Shown here: positions 45,902 to 54,620 of the stretch, piece by piece
Numbering within the stretch: position 1 is the stretch's first letter
How the letters are laid out: every line of letters begins with the position of its first letter
From: Litorimonas taeanensis
GTDB taxonomy: Bacteria > Pseudomonadota > Alphaproteobacteria > Caulobacterales > Maricaulaceae
NCBI RefSeq assembly: GCF_003634015.1
Contig: NZ_RBII01000002.1
Coordinates: forward strand, 279,681 to 343,680
DNA: 64,000 nt
Direction: 5' to 3'
The notes under the pieces: generated by a model
What the model was told of the DNA's origin: nothing
Seen by the model: only the letters and a program-made list of their open reading frames with translations
The model's database searches: none
Program-made: the position numbers and the translations under genes

Positions 45902-45987
45902 CCCCTTCTTTTACGGAGAACGCCTCTAAAAATTCAGCCTTAATTTGTATGAAGATGTATCAATGCAGATACAAGATTACCTGAAGT

Positions 45988-47415
45988 TTAGATTGGCAAG
46001 CTTAGGGTCGCTCGCAACCCATTTGGCTTTTGATTGGAAAGCGTAAGCGTTCCACCGTGAATTTGCGCAATCGAATTTGCAATGGACAGCCCCAAGCCCG
46101 TGCCGCCAGTGTCTTTACTGCGCGACGTTTCAAGGCGCACAAAAGGCTTTAGGATTTCTGTAAGCTGGACCTCAGTAACGCCGGGCCCTGTATCGGCAAT
46201 ATCAATATTCACCATGTTATTAGCACATGTAACGGATACACTTGCAGATTGCCCGAATTGAAGAGCGTTATTGATAAGGTTTTGCAAAGCTCTCTTGATA
46301 GAGGTTCGGCGAATTTTGACAGTAAAAGATTCAAAATCATGCAAGAAAACATCATGTCCTTGGTCTTGATAGTCATCCGTCAGACTTTCGAGAAATGACC
46401 TCAAGTCAACAGAAGCAAGAGATTCAGTACCTGACGCATCTTTGGCCCAACTCAGAATTTCTTCGGTCATCACAGTCATATCCGCGAGTGTCGATATGAC
46501 TTTCTCCCGCTCTATGTCATCAGCAATGTTTTCGGCCCGAAGCCGCAAAGAGGTGAGCGGGGTACGCAAATCATGGCCGACAGCACGAAGCATTGTGCGC
46601 TGCGTTTCTAGCATTCGGGTTACACGAGTTTGCATTGTATTAAAGGCACTAGCGGCAAGACGCATATCGTCTGGGCCTGTTTCTGATAATAGCTCTGGAT
46701 CTTCTCCGCGCCCAAGCCGCTCTGCTGCTAAGGCAAAGCTTGAAATTGGGCGAGATATACGGCGGGCAAAAAACCAGACCGCCAACAAAGACAAGCCCAA
46801 AAGCAAACTCGTTGCGAGCAAAATTCGCCCCGTTAAAGACTCAGTCGGCAGACGGGGCAACATAGCATTAAACCAAACCCCAGGCTCTAGCTCCACCGAT
46901 AGACGAATTTCTTGAAGCTCGGAGCGCCTATCACGAATATTATTAGGACTAGGCGAAGTCTCGGTCGTACTCGTGCCGCCGTGTTGCATGGCAGACCCAT
47001 AATCACTCATAGGATGCCGAGGGGGTCTGTTAGGAAAAAAAACGATTGAGGTCCGCAGCGGCGTGATATCTCGCTCCTCAAGGAGTGTACGAAAACGCGG
47101 CTCATATCGCGGCTGATCAATGCCGCCATCATTTGTGCTCACTTGGTTGTCCCTAGAGACAAAGAAAACTCCCCTTACGCTCCCACGCTCTCTGGGCAGT
47201 ACATAGGGTAGCTCTATCGGTCGGTCCTCTGGTAATTCTGCTATCAGGCGCGCCGTGTGTTCCATGGCGGTATTAAATGCATTAGCCCGCGCTTGAAATC
47301 TTTGCGTACCGACAAGCAAAACCAAGTTGATAAGCTGTGCAATGATTAGCACCCCAAAGAGTAAGGCAATTAACTGCCCCGCAAGCGTACGCGGATATAG
47401 GCGTTTCGGCGTCAT
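45988..47415 (-). CDS. Sensor histidine kinase (EnvZ/CpxA-like, HAMP-HisKA-HATPase)
   Basis: A 475-residue inner-membrane kinase. Membrane helices at about residues 11-36 and 197-216 bound a periplasmic sensor of about 160 residues containing a low-complexity Ser/Thr/Pro stretch. A HAMP domain (ARRISRPISSFALAAERLG) leads to the phosphoacceptor His281 in GHDLRTPLTSL, and the ATPase domain has NLINNALQFG, DTGPGV and GTGLGLSI. The ATG at 47415 overlaps the response-regulator stop by four bases. It probably controls the efflux genes on either side. Confidence 0.95.
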   Translation of the reverse strand: MTPKRLYPRTLAGQLIALLFGVLIIAQLINLVLLVGTQRFQARANAFNTAMEHTARLIAELPEDRPIELPYVLPRERGSVRGVFFVSRDNQVSTNDGGIDQPRYEPRFRTLLEERDITPLRTSIVFFPNRPPRHPMSDYGSAMQHGGTSTTETSPSPNNIRDRRSELQEIRLSVELEPGVWFNAMLPRLPTESLTGRILLATSLLLGLSLLAVWFFARRISRPISSFALAAERLGRGEDPELLSETGPDDMRLAASAFNTMQTRVTRMLETQRTMLRAVGHDLRTPLTSLRLRAENIADDIEREKVISTLADMTVMTEEILSWAKDASGTESLASVDLRSFLESLTDDYQDQGHDVFLHDFESFTVKIRRTSIKRALQNLINNALQFGQSASVSVTCANNMVNIDIADTGPGVTEVQLTEILKPFVRLETSRSKDTGGTGLGLSIANSIAQIHGGTLTLSNQKPNGLRATLSLPI

Positions 47416-48107
47416 GATATATCCGCAATAAAACGATACCCATCGCCCCAAACAGTTTTAATATATGTAGGATGGGAAGGATCAATTTCGATTTTTCGGC
47501 GCAAACGTGAAATCATATTATCGATACTGCGCTCAAAGGCAAAGCCGTCACGACCTTTTGTAAGGTTAAACAAATCATCGCGCGACAGGGTTTCACCTGC
47601 ATGTTCAACGAACACTTTCAATAGTCTAAGCTCGCCCGTGCTCAGCGTGACAATACCTGAATCGTCACTGAATAACTCGCCTGATTCAACGTCCAATTTC
47701 CAAGGACCAAATACGATATTTCGCGTCTCTTGGCATGGGCTTTGTTTTGAGGTACGCCGAAGGACAGAACGGATGCGCGCAACAAGTTCACGTGGATTAA
47801 ATGGCTTGGTCACATAATCATCTGCGCCAATTTCAAGACCAATAATTCGGTCCGTATCATCTGCTAGGGCCGTCAATAAAATTACAGGTGTTTCTGAGGT
47901 TTCAGATAAGGACTTACATAAACTCAACCCTGTCTCGCCGGGCATCATTATATCCAGAACAACGAGATCAACAGGGCTAGCATTCAACAACTCGCGGGCC
48001 TGCATGGCATCTGCCGCTGGAGTCGCTGAAAATCCATTGCGCTCTAAATGCTCGCATAAGGCATCTCGAATGTCTGGCTGGTCATCAACCACTAAGATAT
48101 GCGTCAT
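47412..48107 (-). CDS. OmpR-family response regulator
   Basis: A 231-residue two-domain regulator. The receiver holds the acidic pair DD at residues 8-9, the phosphoacceptor Asp52 in LVVLDIMMPG and Lys about 102 in VTKPF. The C-terminal winged helix (about 130-228) has LSTGELRLLKVF and RSIDNMISRLRRKIE, ending GDGYRFI. It is coupled to the kinase gene by ATGA. It is transcribed away from the MacA-like adaptor gene, with the inverted repeat at 48195-48230 in the shared promoter region, an obvious candidate target. Confidence 0.96.
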   Translation of the reverse strand: MTHILVVDDQPDIRDALCEHLERNGFSATPAADAMQARELLNASPVDLVVLDIMMPGETGLSLCKSLSETSETPVILLTALADDTDRIIGLEIGADDYVTKPFNPRELVARIRSVLRRTSKQSPCQETRNIVFGPWKLDVESGELFSDDSGIVTLSTGELRLLKVFVEHAGETLSRDDLFNLTKGRDGFAFERSIDNMISRLRRKIEIDPSHPTYIKTVWGDGYRFIADIS

Positions 48108-48194
48108 TCGTCATTCCTATTCACGCCCATCACAACCCATCTACCTCTGAGCCATGCCCTAACCTTGGCACCTTCTTCTCAATTAACTATCCGC

Positions 48195-48230
48195 AAATTG
48201 TATCAAATGTAATTCTAATTGATACAATTT
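48195..48230. promoter_or_regulatory. 11-bp perfect inverted repeat in a divergent promoter region (candidate operator)
   Basis: AAATTGTATCA (48195-48205) and TGATACAATTT (48220-48230) are perfect inverted repeats with a 14-base spacer. They lie 88 bases from the response-regulator start and 90 bases from the MacA-like start, almost exactly midway. A dimeric regulator, most simply the adjacent OmpR-type protein, is the inferred binder, although OmpR-type proteins more often use direct repeats. Confidence 0.6.
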
Positions 48231-48319
48231 GGCACGGTTTGATATTGGTATGCATTATGAAGCCTTGATAATCTACTCATGAACTCGCAGTAATTAGACG
48301 TAGAATTTGAAAGTCGAGA

Positions 48320-49795
48320 ATGTCAAAAAAATATTTTTACCTAGCGGGTGTGATTATTGCTGCCGCCTCAATTTGGGCCATTTTTTTAAGACCAGAATCT
48401 GCCGCAGATAGCGGCACTTTTGACATTGAGACGGCGCGCGTCGAATCTGGCGAAGTCGCACAAATTGTATCCGCTTCTGGGGCGGTTCGTGCCCTAACAA
48501 CAGTAGAAGTCGGCTCTCAAGTCTCAGGTCAAATTATTGCTCTAAACGCTGACTATAACTCTGAAGTCAAAGAAGGCGACATTATCGCCCGTATTGACCC
48601 ACAAACATTTGAAACGCGCGTTGAGTCAGCCAATGCTGATGTTCAAAGCGCTGAAGCCAATCTCGCAGTCCAGCAAGCTAATATTGCCAGTGCCGAAGCC
48701 ACACTTGCGCAAGCTGAAAGGGATTTTGCACGGCAACAAGCCTTATACGCCGCTGATGCTGTGGCCCGCTCGACACTAGAAGATAATGAACGTGCCCTCG
48801 CCGTCGCCAAAGCGAATTTGGATGTTAGTCGAGCCCAACTCAGAACATCTAATGCAACTCTTTCGCAACGCAAAGCTTCACTCCGCTCTGCCCAAGTTGA
48901 TCTTGAGCGCACAATCATTCGCTCTCCCATCGATGGAGTCGTAATTTCCAGAAATGTCGATGTCGGTCAGACTGTGGCAGCCAGTTTTTCTGCTCCTGTT
49001 CTTTTCACAATCGCTCAGGATCTAGAAGACATCCGGATTGATGCCGCTGTAGTTGAAAGTGACATTGGCGGAATCAATACTGGAGATTCAGCGGAATTTA
49101 CCGTGGATGCTTATCCTGACCAAACCTTTAAAGGGACTGTTGAACAGGTTCGTTTGGCCTCCGAGACTCTGCAAAATGTTGTTACCTACACAGTGGTTAT
49201 CGAAGCCAAAAATCCATCTGGCCGCCTTTTGCCGGGAATGACGGCGAATGTTGAGGTAACGGCCGACAAGCGAGAAAATGTTTTGAGAATAGCGGAATCT
49301 GCCATTCGTTTTCGTCCGCCAGCCAATGGCCCTGAAGTAATCGAAGCGGCTGCGGCAGAAGCTGGTCAGAGAGGCCCGCGCGGTGGTGGACAAAGAGGCG
49401 GCGGAGCTCAATTACTAAATGGCATTAACATTGACGACGACAAAAAAGCCGCCATTCAAGCAGATTTACAAAAAGAAATGGCCGCCGTGCGTGAATCTAT
49501 GGGCGAGCGCGCACAATTTGATCGCGCTCAAATGCGTCAACGCATCCAAGCTGCCACGGACAAAGTCCTTTTACGTAATTTAACCGATGCCGAGTATAAG
49601 CAGGTTCAAGAAGCAATGAAGGCCCGTGCTACAGTCACGCAAGTCGAAGTCTATAAACAAACTGTAGACGGAAAACTTGAAAAGCAATCTTTAGTCTTGG
49701 GCTTGCAAGATGGCTCCTTTGCTGAAATTTTACGTGGCGCTGAGGCAGGGCAAGAATTTGTCACACGTGCTCGCTTGAATGCGACGGGCGAATAG
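48320..49795 (+). CDS. MacA/HlyD-like periplasmic adaptor with Gly/Arg-rich insertion
   Basis: A 491-residue membrane fusion protein, longer than MacA (about 370-390). An N-terminal membrane helix (about 5-23) precedes the barrel-sandwich half (VSGQIIALNADYNSEVKEG), a long coiled coil (about 100-190), and the second half (RSPIDGVVISRNVDVGQTV). After the beta barrel, about residues 345-440 form an extra segment: GPRGGGQRGGG, then a charged helical stretch. The C-terminus resumes with VYKQTVDGKLEKQS. It is the first gene of a four-gene rightward operon encoding a MacAB-TolC-like exporter. Confidence 0.93.
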   Translation: MSKKYFYLAGVIIAAASIWAIFLRPESAADSGTFDIETARVESGEVAQIVSASGAVRALTTVEVGSQVSGQIIALNADYNSEVKEGDIIARIDPQTFETRVESANADVQSAEANLAVQQANIASAEATLAQAERDFARQQALYAADAVARSTLEDNERALAVAKANLDVSRAQLRTSNATLSQRKASLRSAQVDLERTIIRSPIDGVVISRNVDVGQTVAASFSAPVLFTIAQDLEDIRIDAAVVESDIGGINTGDSAEFTVDAYPDQTFKGTVEQVRLASETLQNVVTYTVVIEAKNPSGRLLPGMTANVEVTADKRENVLRIAESAIRFRPPANGPEVIEAAAAEAGQRGPRGGGQRGGGAQLLNGINIDDDKKAAIQADLQKEMAAVRESMGERAQFDRAQMRQRIQAATDKVLLRNLTDAEYKQVQEAMKARATVTQVEVYKQTVDGKLEKQSLVLGLQDGSFAEILRGAEAGQEFVTRARLNATGE

Positions 49796-49803
49796 GCCTC
49801 CCA

Positions 49804-50523
49804 ATGGACACAGTGTCTCAATCTTCCTCGCCTTCTCCTGCCCTCATTTCATGTCGGGATGTAACCAAGACTTATGTCATGGGAACTCAGAAAGTTCACG
49901 CCCTACGCGGGGTTAATGTCGATTTTCATCGTGGAGAAATGACGGCAATTATGGGCCCGTCAGGGTCTGGCAAATCCACGTTAATGAACCTAATTGGCGC
50001 ACTTGACGTCCCAACATCTGGAACTTTGGAAATTAATGGCCGAAATTTAGCCACGCTAAAACCAAATGATTTGGCTGATCTACGCAATGAAACAATTGGT
50101 TTCGTCTTTCAACAATTCAACTTGCTAGGGCGCTCCTCAGCTCTCACTAATGTTAAACTACCTCTGCGTTATTCTCGTAAACCCCTGAGCGATATAGACG
50201 CCCGCGCAGCGGAGTGTTTGAAAATGGTTGGTCTGGGCGACCGGATGGATCATCGTCCGATGCAGCTCTCTGGTGGGCAACAACAGCGCGTTGCGATCGC
50301 TCGCGCTTTGGCAGGGTCTCCGTCAATCATCCTAGCGGATGAGCCCACGGGCGCGCTCGACACTAAAACATCCGAAGAAATTATGGCGCTTTTAACAGGC
50401 CTAGGAGAAAGCGGGATTACCGTTATTATTGTGACACATGAGCCAGAAGTCGCTGAGTACGCTGCACGGCAAATCCATTTCAGAGACGGACAAATTGAAC
50501 GGGATGAAAGGGCAAAGCCATGA
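49804..50523 (+). CDS. ABC transporter ATP-binding protein (MacB/LolD-type)
   Basis: A 239-residue ATPase. Walker A GPSGSGKST at about 51-59, the signature LSGGQQQRVAIARAL and Walker B IILADEPTGALD are intact. It is separate from its membrane partner, unlike E. coli MacB where both are fused. Cytosolic, associated with the permease encoded downstream by a 4-base overlap. Confidence 0.96.
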   Translation: MDTVSQSSSPSPALISCRDVTKTYVMGTQKVHALRGVNVDFHRGEMTAIMGPSGSGKSTLMNLIGALDVPTSGTLEINGRNLATLKPNDLADLRNETIGFVFQQFNLLGRSSALTNVKLPLRYSRKPLSDIDARAAECLKMVGLGDRMDHRPMQLSGGQQQRVAIARALAGSPSIILADEPTGALDTKTSEEIMALLTGLGESGITVIIVTHEPEVAEYAARQIHFRDGQIERDERAKP

Positions 50524-51749
50524 AATACGGCGTCGCACTCAGATCCGCAATAGAGGCTTTGCGCTCTAATCCTATGCGTAGTTTCTTGACCATGCTAGGC
50601 ATTATGATTGGCGTCGCCTCTGTCATGGCTATGATGGCAATCAGTGAAGGCGCGGCCCGACAGGTCGATGAACAAATTTCTTCACTGGGCGCCAACAATC
50701 TTACGGTGCGGCCAGGAGCCGATCGACGCGGTGGACGCTCATCAGGGGCGGGTAGCGCCACTCCTTTCACGGATAGCGACCTTGAAGCTCTAAGGAGCGA
50801 GCCTTATGCCCTCGCCGTCACAGGACGTATTAATGGGTCGGGCACTGTTGTCGCAGGCGAAACAAATTGGACAACGAGCATTTATGGCGTCAACGCCGAT
50901 TTCTTTATTAGTCAAGATTGGCAAGCACAGGAAGGCCGTGTCCTCGAAGACATTGACGTGACCACTGGTGCCGCCGTTGCCGTAATCGGAAGTACAATTG
51001 CCGATACCTTATTTGAGGGCTCAAGCGCTATGGGTCAGCGTATCCGCGTTAACAATGTCCCACTCACAGTCATCGGAATATTAGACACGAAAGGGCAATC
51101 TAATTTTGGGAGCGACCGAGATGATGTTGTTGTCATTCCTATTAAAACAGCGAGGAACCGTGTGCTCGGCGGGCACAGCACAACGCCAAATTATGTTTCA
51201 TCAATAGAGCTCTCAGTCACGTCAGGTTATGATATGACCCGTGCACAAGACGAATTAGAAGAGAGACTTCGGACTTTGCGCCGAATCCGGCCAGGTGCGA
51301 CTGATGATTTTCGTGTCTTCAACATTGCTGATTTCATTCGAGCGCGGTCCAGTACACAAGCCACATTTGGCATATTATTAGCTTTCACAGCCGCGGTGTC
51401 TCTTATTGTTGGCGGCGTCGGCGTGATGAATATTATGCTGGTATCGGTCACCGAACGCACACGTGAAATCGGCCTCCGTATGGCCATAGGCGCGCGCGGT
51501 CAGGATATATTAGGACAATTTCTTTTTGAAGCGATAGGACTTTGCTTGCTGGGCGGAATTATGGGGTCTGGTTTAGGAGTGGGCGCGGCTGAACTCGCGG
51601 CTAAGCTGGGTGATTTTCCAGTTAAGATATCTCCCTTCATCGCTGTCATCGCAATTGGCTCTGCGGTAGTCGTCGGTTTGTTTTTTGGATTTTTTCCAGC
51701 CCGCCGCGCCGCCAAGCTTAACCCTATTGAGGCGCTTCGCCATGACTAA
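50520..51749 (+). CDS. MacB/FtsX-type ABC transporter permease
   Basis: A 409-residue inner-membrane protein with the MacB_PCD periplasmic domain after the first helix (SNPMRSFLTMLGIMIGVASV) and three C-terminal helices in the FtsX domain (GGVGVMNIMLVSVTERTREIG). An RRGGRSSGAG stretch lies early in the periplasmic domain. With the split ATPase and the MacA-like adaptor it forms a mechanotransmission-type exporter, not a classic uptake ABC system. The stop overlaps the next gene by eight bases. Confidence 0.95.
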   Translation: MKYGVALRSAIEALRSNPMRSFLTMLGIMIGVASVMAMMAISEGAARQVDEQISSLGANNLTVRPGADRRGGRSSGAGSATPFTDSDLEALRSEPYALAVTGRINGSGTVVAGETNWTTSIYGVNADFFISQDWQAQEGRVLEDIDVTTGAAVAVIGSTIADTLFEGSSAMGQRIRVNNVPLTVIGILDTKGQSNFGSDRDDVVVIPIKTARNRVLGGHSTTPNYVSSIELSVTSGYDMTRAQDELEERLRTLRRIRPGATDDFRVFNIADFIRARSSTQATFGILLAFTAAVSLIVGGVGVMNIMLVSVTERTREIGLRMAIGARGQDILGQFLFEAIGLCLLGGIMGSGLGVGAAELAAKLGDFPVKISPFIAVIAIGSAVVVGLFFGFFPARRAAKLNPIEALRHD

Positions 51750-53145
51750 AATACTACTCACAACCACTATGATGGCCCTCTCCTTAAATCTAGGAGCCTG
51801 CGCATCTCTTAATATCGGGATATCGCCAACCGAATCCTTGCGCGAGGAAAGCAGCGCATTAGAGGCGCCTGCGAGCTGGGTGTTCGGGGATCAAACCGAC
51901 GGGCAAATAGCGGCAGCATGGTCAGATTTAATTTCAGACTCAGTCCTAGATAGTTATATCGAAACAGCGCTCAGAAATAACCTCTCTTTACGGGCTAGTC
52001 AGGAAAATGTGGCGCGCGCCGACGCGTTATTGCGCCAAGCCCGCTCAAGCTTTCTTCCCTCGATTGGCTATTCTACCTCAGCCAATGGCGGCGGTGCGCT
52101 TGAGGGTGATAGTTTTTCAGATAATTATTCCGCAGGTGTAAATGCAAGCTGGGAAGCCGATCTTTGGGGCGACATAAAGGCTGGCGTATTAGGGTCAGCT
52201 TATAATTTAGAAAGCACTAAAGCGACTTATGAATCTGCGCGGCAAGCTTTAATAGCGTCAGTAGCCCGCGCCTATATCTTGACTATAGAATCTGAATTTC
52301 TAATCGCACTCAGCGAAAAGACTCTGGCCGCGCAGGAGGAAACACTCCGCATTGTGAAAGTCCGCTATGACTTAGGAGCTGCATCACGTCGTGAATTAGT
52401 TCTAGCTGAATCCGATGTCGCAAGCGCTCAAGATGGGTTGATTGTCATTCGTTCCACACGCACTGATACCGCTATGGCCTTACAAATATTACTGGGCCTC
52501 TACCCAAATGGTGAGATTAATACATCACAGGACTTCCCGACTATGACTCGTAATATATCTGCTGGCACCCCGGCTGATATATTACGGCGACGCCCTGATA
52601 TTATCGCCTCTGAAATGGATGTCCTTAGCGCGTTTCAATCCACCCGCCTCGCAAGAACAGGGAATTGGCCTGGGCTCACTTTATCAGGCGGAATAAATAC
52701 GGGGTCTAGTAATTTAGGAGATATTCTTGACCCTGTTTCTATTGCCTATTCACTGGGCGCACGGCTCGCCGGTACATTATTCGATGGCGGTCTAAATACA
52801 GCTCGCATTGATGCTGCCACAGCGACCCAGCGCCAAACTTTGGCAAATTATGGCCAATCTGTTTTAGAGGCGTATTTTGATGTTGAATCAGCTCTTGAAG
52901 ATATTCGTACACTCGAAAGCAGAGCCCCCTATGTCGCCGAGAGCGCAAATGCAGCTCGTGAAACTTTGGCGTTGGCGGAAATTCAATATAAAGAAGGAGC
53001 GATTGACTTGCTAGATGTCTTAACCTTCCGTCAGCGTAGTTTCCAAGCCGACCAAACCGAAATTGTATTGCAGCGCCAAACATTAGAGGCGCGTATCGCC
53101 TTATATCTTGCCCTTGGCGGCGCTGGGTTTGAGTCAGCGCTTTAA
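51742..53145 (+). CDS. Outer-membrane efflux lipoprotein (NodT/TolC-type)
   Basis: A 467-residue channel that completes the MacAB-like exporter. The signal ends at the lipobox LGAC (about Cys18). OEP repeats include SDSVLDSYIETALRNN and DILRRRPDIIASEMD. The ATG at 51742 lies inside the permease gene's last codons; an earlier in-frame start at 51685 would give a non-signal N-terminus. It is a paralogue of the channel at 43490. A hairpin follows the stop. Confidence 0.93.
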   Translation: MTKILLTTTMMALSLNLGACASLNIGISPTESLREESSALEAPASWVFGDQTDGQIAAAWSDLISDSVLDSYIETALRNNLSLRASQENVARADALLRQARSSFLPSIGYSTSANGGGALEGDSFSDNYSAGVNASWEADLWGDIKAGVLGSAYNLESTKATYESARQALIASVARAYILTIESEFLIALSEKTLAAQEETLRIVKVRYDLGAASRRELVLAESDVASAQDGLIVIRSTRTDTAMALQILLGLYPNGEINTSQDFPTMTRNISAGTPADILRRRPDIIASEMDVLSAFQSTRLARTGNWPGLTLSGGINTGSSNLGDILDPVSIAYSLGARLAGTLFDGGLNTARIDAATATQRQTLANYGQSVLEAYFDVESALEDIRTLESRAPYVAESANAARETLALAEIQYKEGAIDLLDVLTFRQRSFQADQTEIVLQRQTLEARIALYLALGGAGFESAL

Positions 53146-53154
53146 TATCATTCC

Positions 53155-53178
53155 ACCCTTCTGAAGGCCTAGAAGGGT
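53155..53178 (+). terminator. Hairpin after the exporter operon
   Basis: ACCCTTCT (53155-53162) pairs perfectly with AGAAGGGT (53171-53178), loop eight bases, starting 10 bases after the stop. No T-run follows, so it may act as a 3' protective hairpin or weak terminator. Confidence 0.5.
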
Positions 53179-53229
53179 CAGCCGAGACGCTAGCATACCC
53201 TAAATAAATAACTCTAGGCGTTATACGGG

Positions 53230-53463
53230 TTAAGCGCCTTCGTTAAGAATCCTTTTCTTATAGTGAGTGGCGACCTTAGCCCTATTGCCACAGACCTCCA
53301 TACTGCACCATTTTCTACGTCCCGATTTTGAAGTATCTTTGAACGTCAAAATACATGATGGATTGGCACATTGTTTTATCCGTTTCTTAGGCGTGTCGAC
53401 CAGCATGGAAGAAGCGCCATTTATCATCAGTAAAATGCGTAAGTTCCTTGGTAATCTAGACAA
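53230..53463 (-). pseudogene. Truncated CGNR zinc-finger (ABATE-type) protein
   Basis: The 77 codons match only the C-terminal CGNR zinc finger: CANPSC, then RRKWCSMEVCGNRAKVATHY, with four cysteines. Full members carry an N-terminal ABATE domain of about 100 residues and act as putative stress-linked transcription factors. Here the frame begins at a TTG just after an in-frame TAA, and no ABATE-like sequence is seen upstream. It looks like a 5'-deleted gene, although a stand-alone zinc finger cannot be excluded. Confidence 0.7.
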
Positions 53464-53555
53464 GGGTTAAGACACACAATCAGTTTTCGAATCTAAACGG
53501 CTATGTTATGTTAATTGACACAGTGGTCACTCAGCTATGCAGACCACCCTTAGCG

Positions 53556-53826
53556 ATGCGATCTTTGCAAATAGCCTTGAACGCCGACGCAATCAAACAC
53601 GGCGTCAATCTATCTCATGAAACTATATAGGTGGATTGATAAACTTGGTTCAATTTATGTGAAAGGCATAAAGTCTCAACCTGAAAGCCCCTCGCCTATT
53701 TGGTATTTGGATGAAGTCTACACCACAATAATTAGCAAGTTAGCTTACCTTAATAAAGTGGTGGATGATGTAGGAACAATTAATGACGATGAAGGCCGAA
53801 AGAAGAATCGTTCTGAATGGTCTTAA
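53556..53826 (+). pseudogene. IS6/IS26-type transposase remnant, frameshifted
   Basis: One frame (from 53556) reads KHGVNLSHETI and then hits a stop; a second frame from 53617 continues as YRWIDKLGSIYVKGIK, then WYLDEVYTTII and NKVVDDVGTIND. Together these match the start of the IS6 DDE domain: an ETxxRW helix, the first Asp in LDE and the second Asp in VDD. Only about 90 of about 235 residues remain, with a one-base frame change near 53620. No terminal inverted repeats found. Confidence 0.75.
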
Positions 53827-53984
53827 GTCCCCATACGCAAACGAAACCGACAATCATAAAAATTTCGGTCAGCAAAAGAACCTCTAAACCCACACTTAAA
53901 TCTACACTCTATTTAGCCAACTAAATTCATTTAGTCCCATTATCATGTGGTTACGAACATAAAGTTTGTCACGTATTATTGCTT

Positions 53985-54542
53985 ATGGCCAAATTACGTT
54001 CTCCCAAGTTACGGTATCTCGCGAGTATAGCTGGATGCATTTTCTTGATATTTTCAGTCTGGTGTTCTGCGATTGCACAGACCAATGGCAATCTCCCTCC
54101 TAAAGGTTTGACATTTACAGCGGCAAGAAGCCTTGACGCTACGAATACAGCTTCCGCGTCTTGCGGTAAAACCTCGCAAGGCGATCCAATGTGCAATCCC
54201 TATGAAGGAGATACGTATTGTAGTACGGCCCTGCCCTTACTTTGTATTCTTGACATTGATGCGCCAGTGCCTTCAACACTCAGTGACTCGAAATATTGGA
54301 GCGGCGGTGTTCTTGCAAAATCATCCCCTTGGCGCGGCACAGATATTTCAACATTGAAGCAGGCGAATGGCATTTGCACACAAAGTTTTGGTAAAAAATG
54401 GCGTGTTGCGAGCTTTCATGACGGCGGGGGATGGGCCGTTGAAGGTTATGGCGTTTTGTCTGAAAAGGGAGACTCGGATGACGCCGTCAGTCTGTGGGTC
54501 GATATTAAAGATCAGCCATCGGGCACATGCTGGTCTCGATAA
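53985..54542 (+). CDS. Secreted protein with a six-cysteine domain (paralogue of the next gene)
   Basis: A 185-residue protein, signal peptide ending AIAQ (about residue 33). Residues 60-185 form one domain with six cysteines in the order CGKT, MCNPYEGDTYC, PLLC, GICTQSFGKKWR, and GTCW; near the end come FHDGGGW and WVDIKDQPSGTCW. The same pattern recurs at the C-terminus of the neighbouring 408-aa protein. I do not recognise a named family. The ATG at 53985 was chosen over a TTG two codons before. The cysteine spacing suggests three disulfides, so a periplasmic or extracellular location. Confidence 0.75.
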   Translation: MAKLRSPKLRYLASIAGCIFLIFSVWCSAIAQTNGNLPPKGLTFTAARSLDATNTASASCGKTSQGDPMCNPYEGDTYCSTALPLLCILDIDAPVPSTLSDSKYWSGGVLAKSSPWRGTDISTLKQANGICTQSFGKKWRVASFHDGGGWAVEGYGVLSEKGDSDDAVSLWVDIKDQPSGTCWSR

Positions 54543-54620
54543 AGCATTGTTTCACAGAAGCCCTCATTTTTATTGAATATAATTTCATCTTTCCCAAACC
54601 TGATGTAAGAGGCAGAGATA

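Noticed and set aside
46442..46915. 157-codon ORF antisense to the sensor kinase
   Set aside because: Antisense shadow; the kinase has all its catalytic motifs on the other strand.
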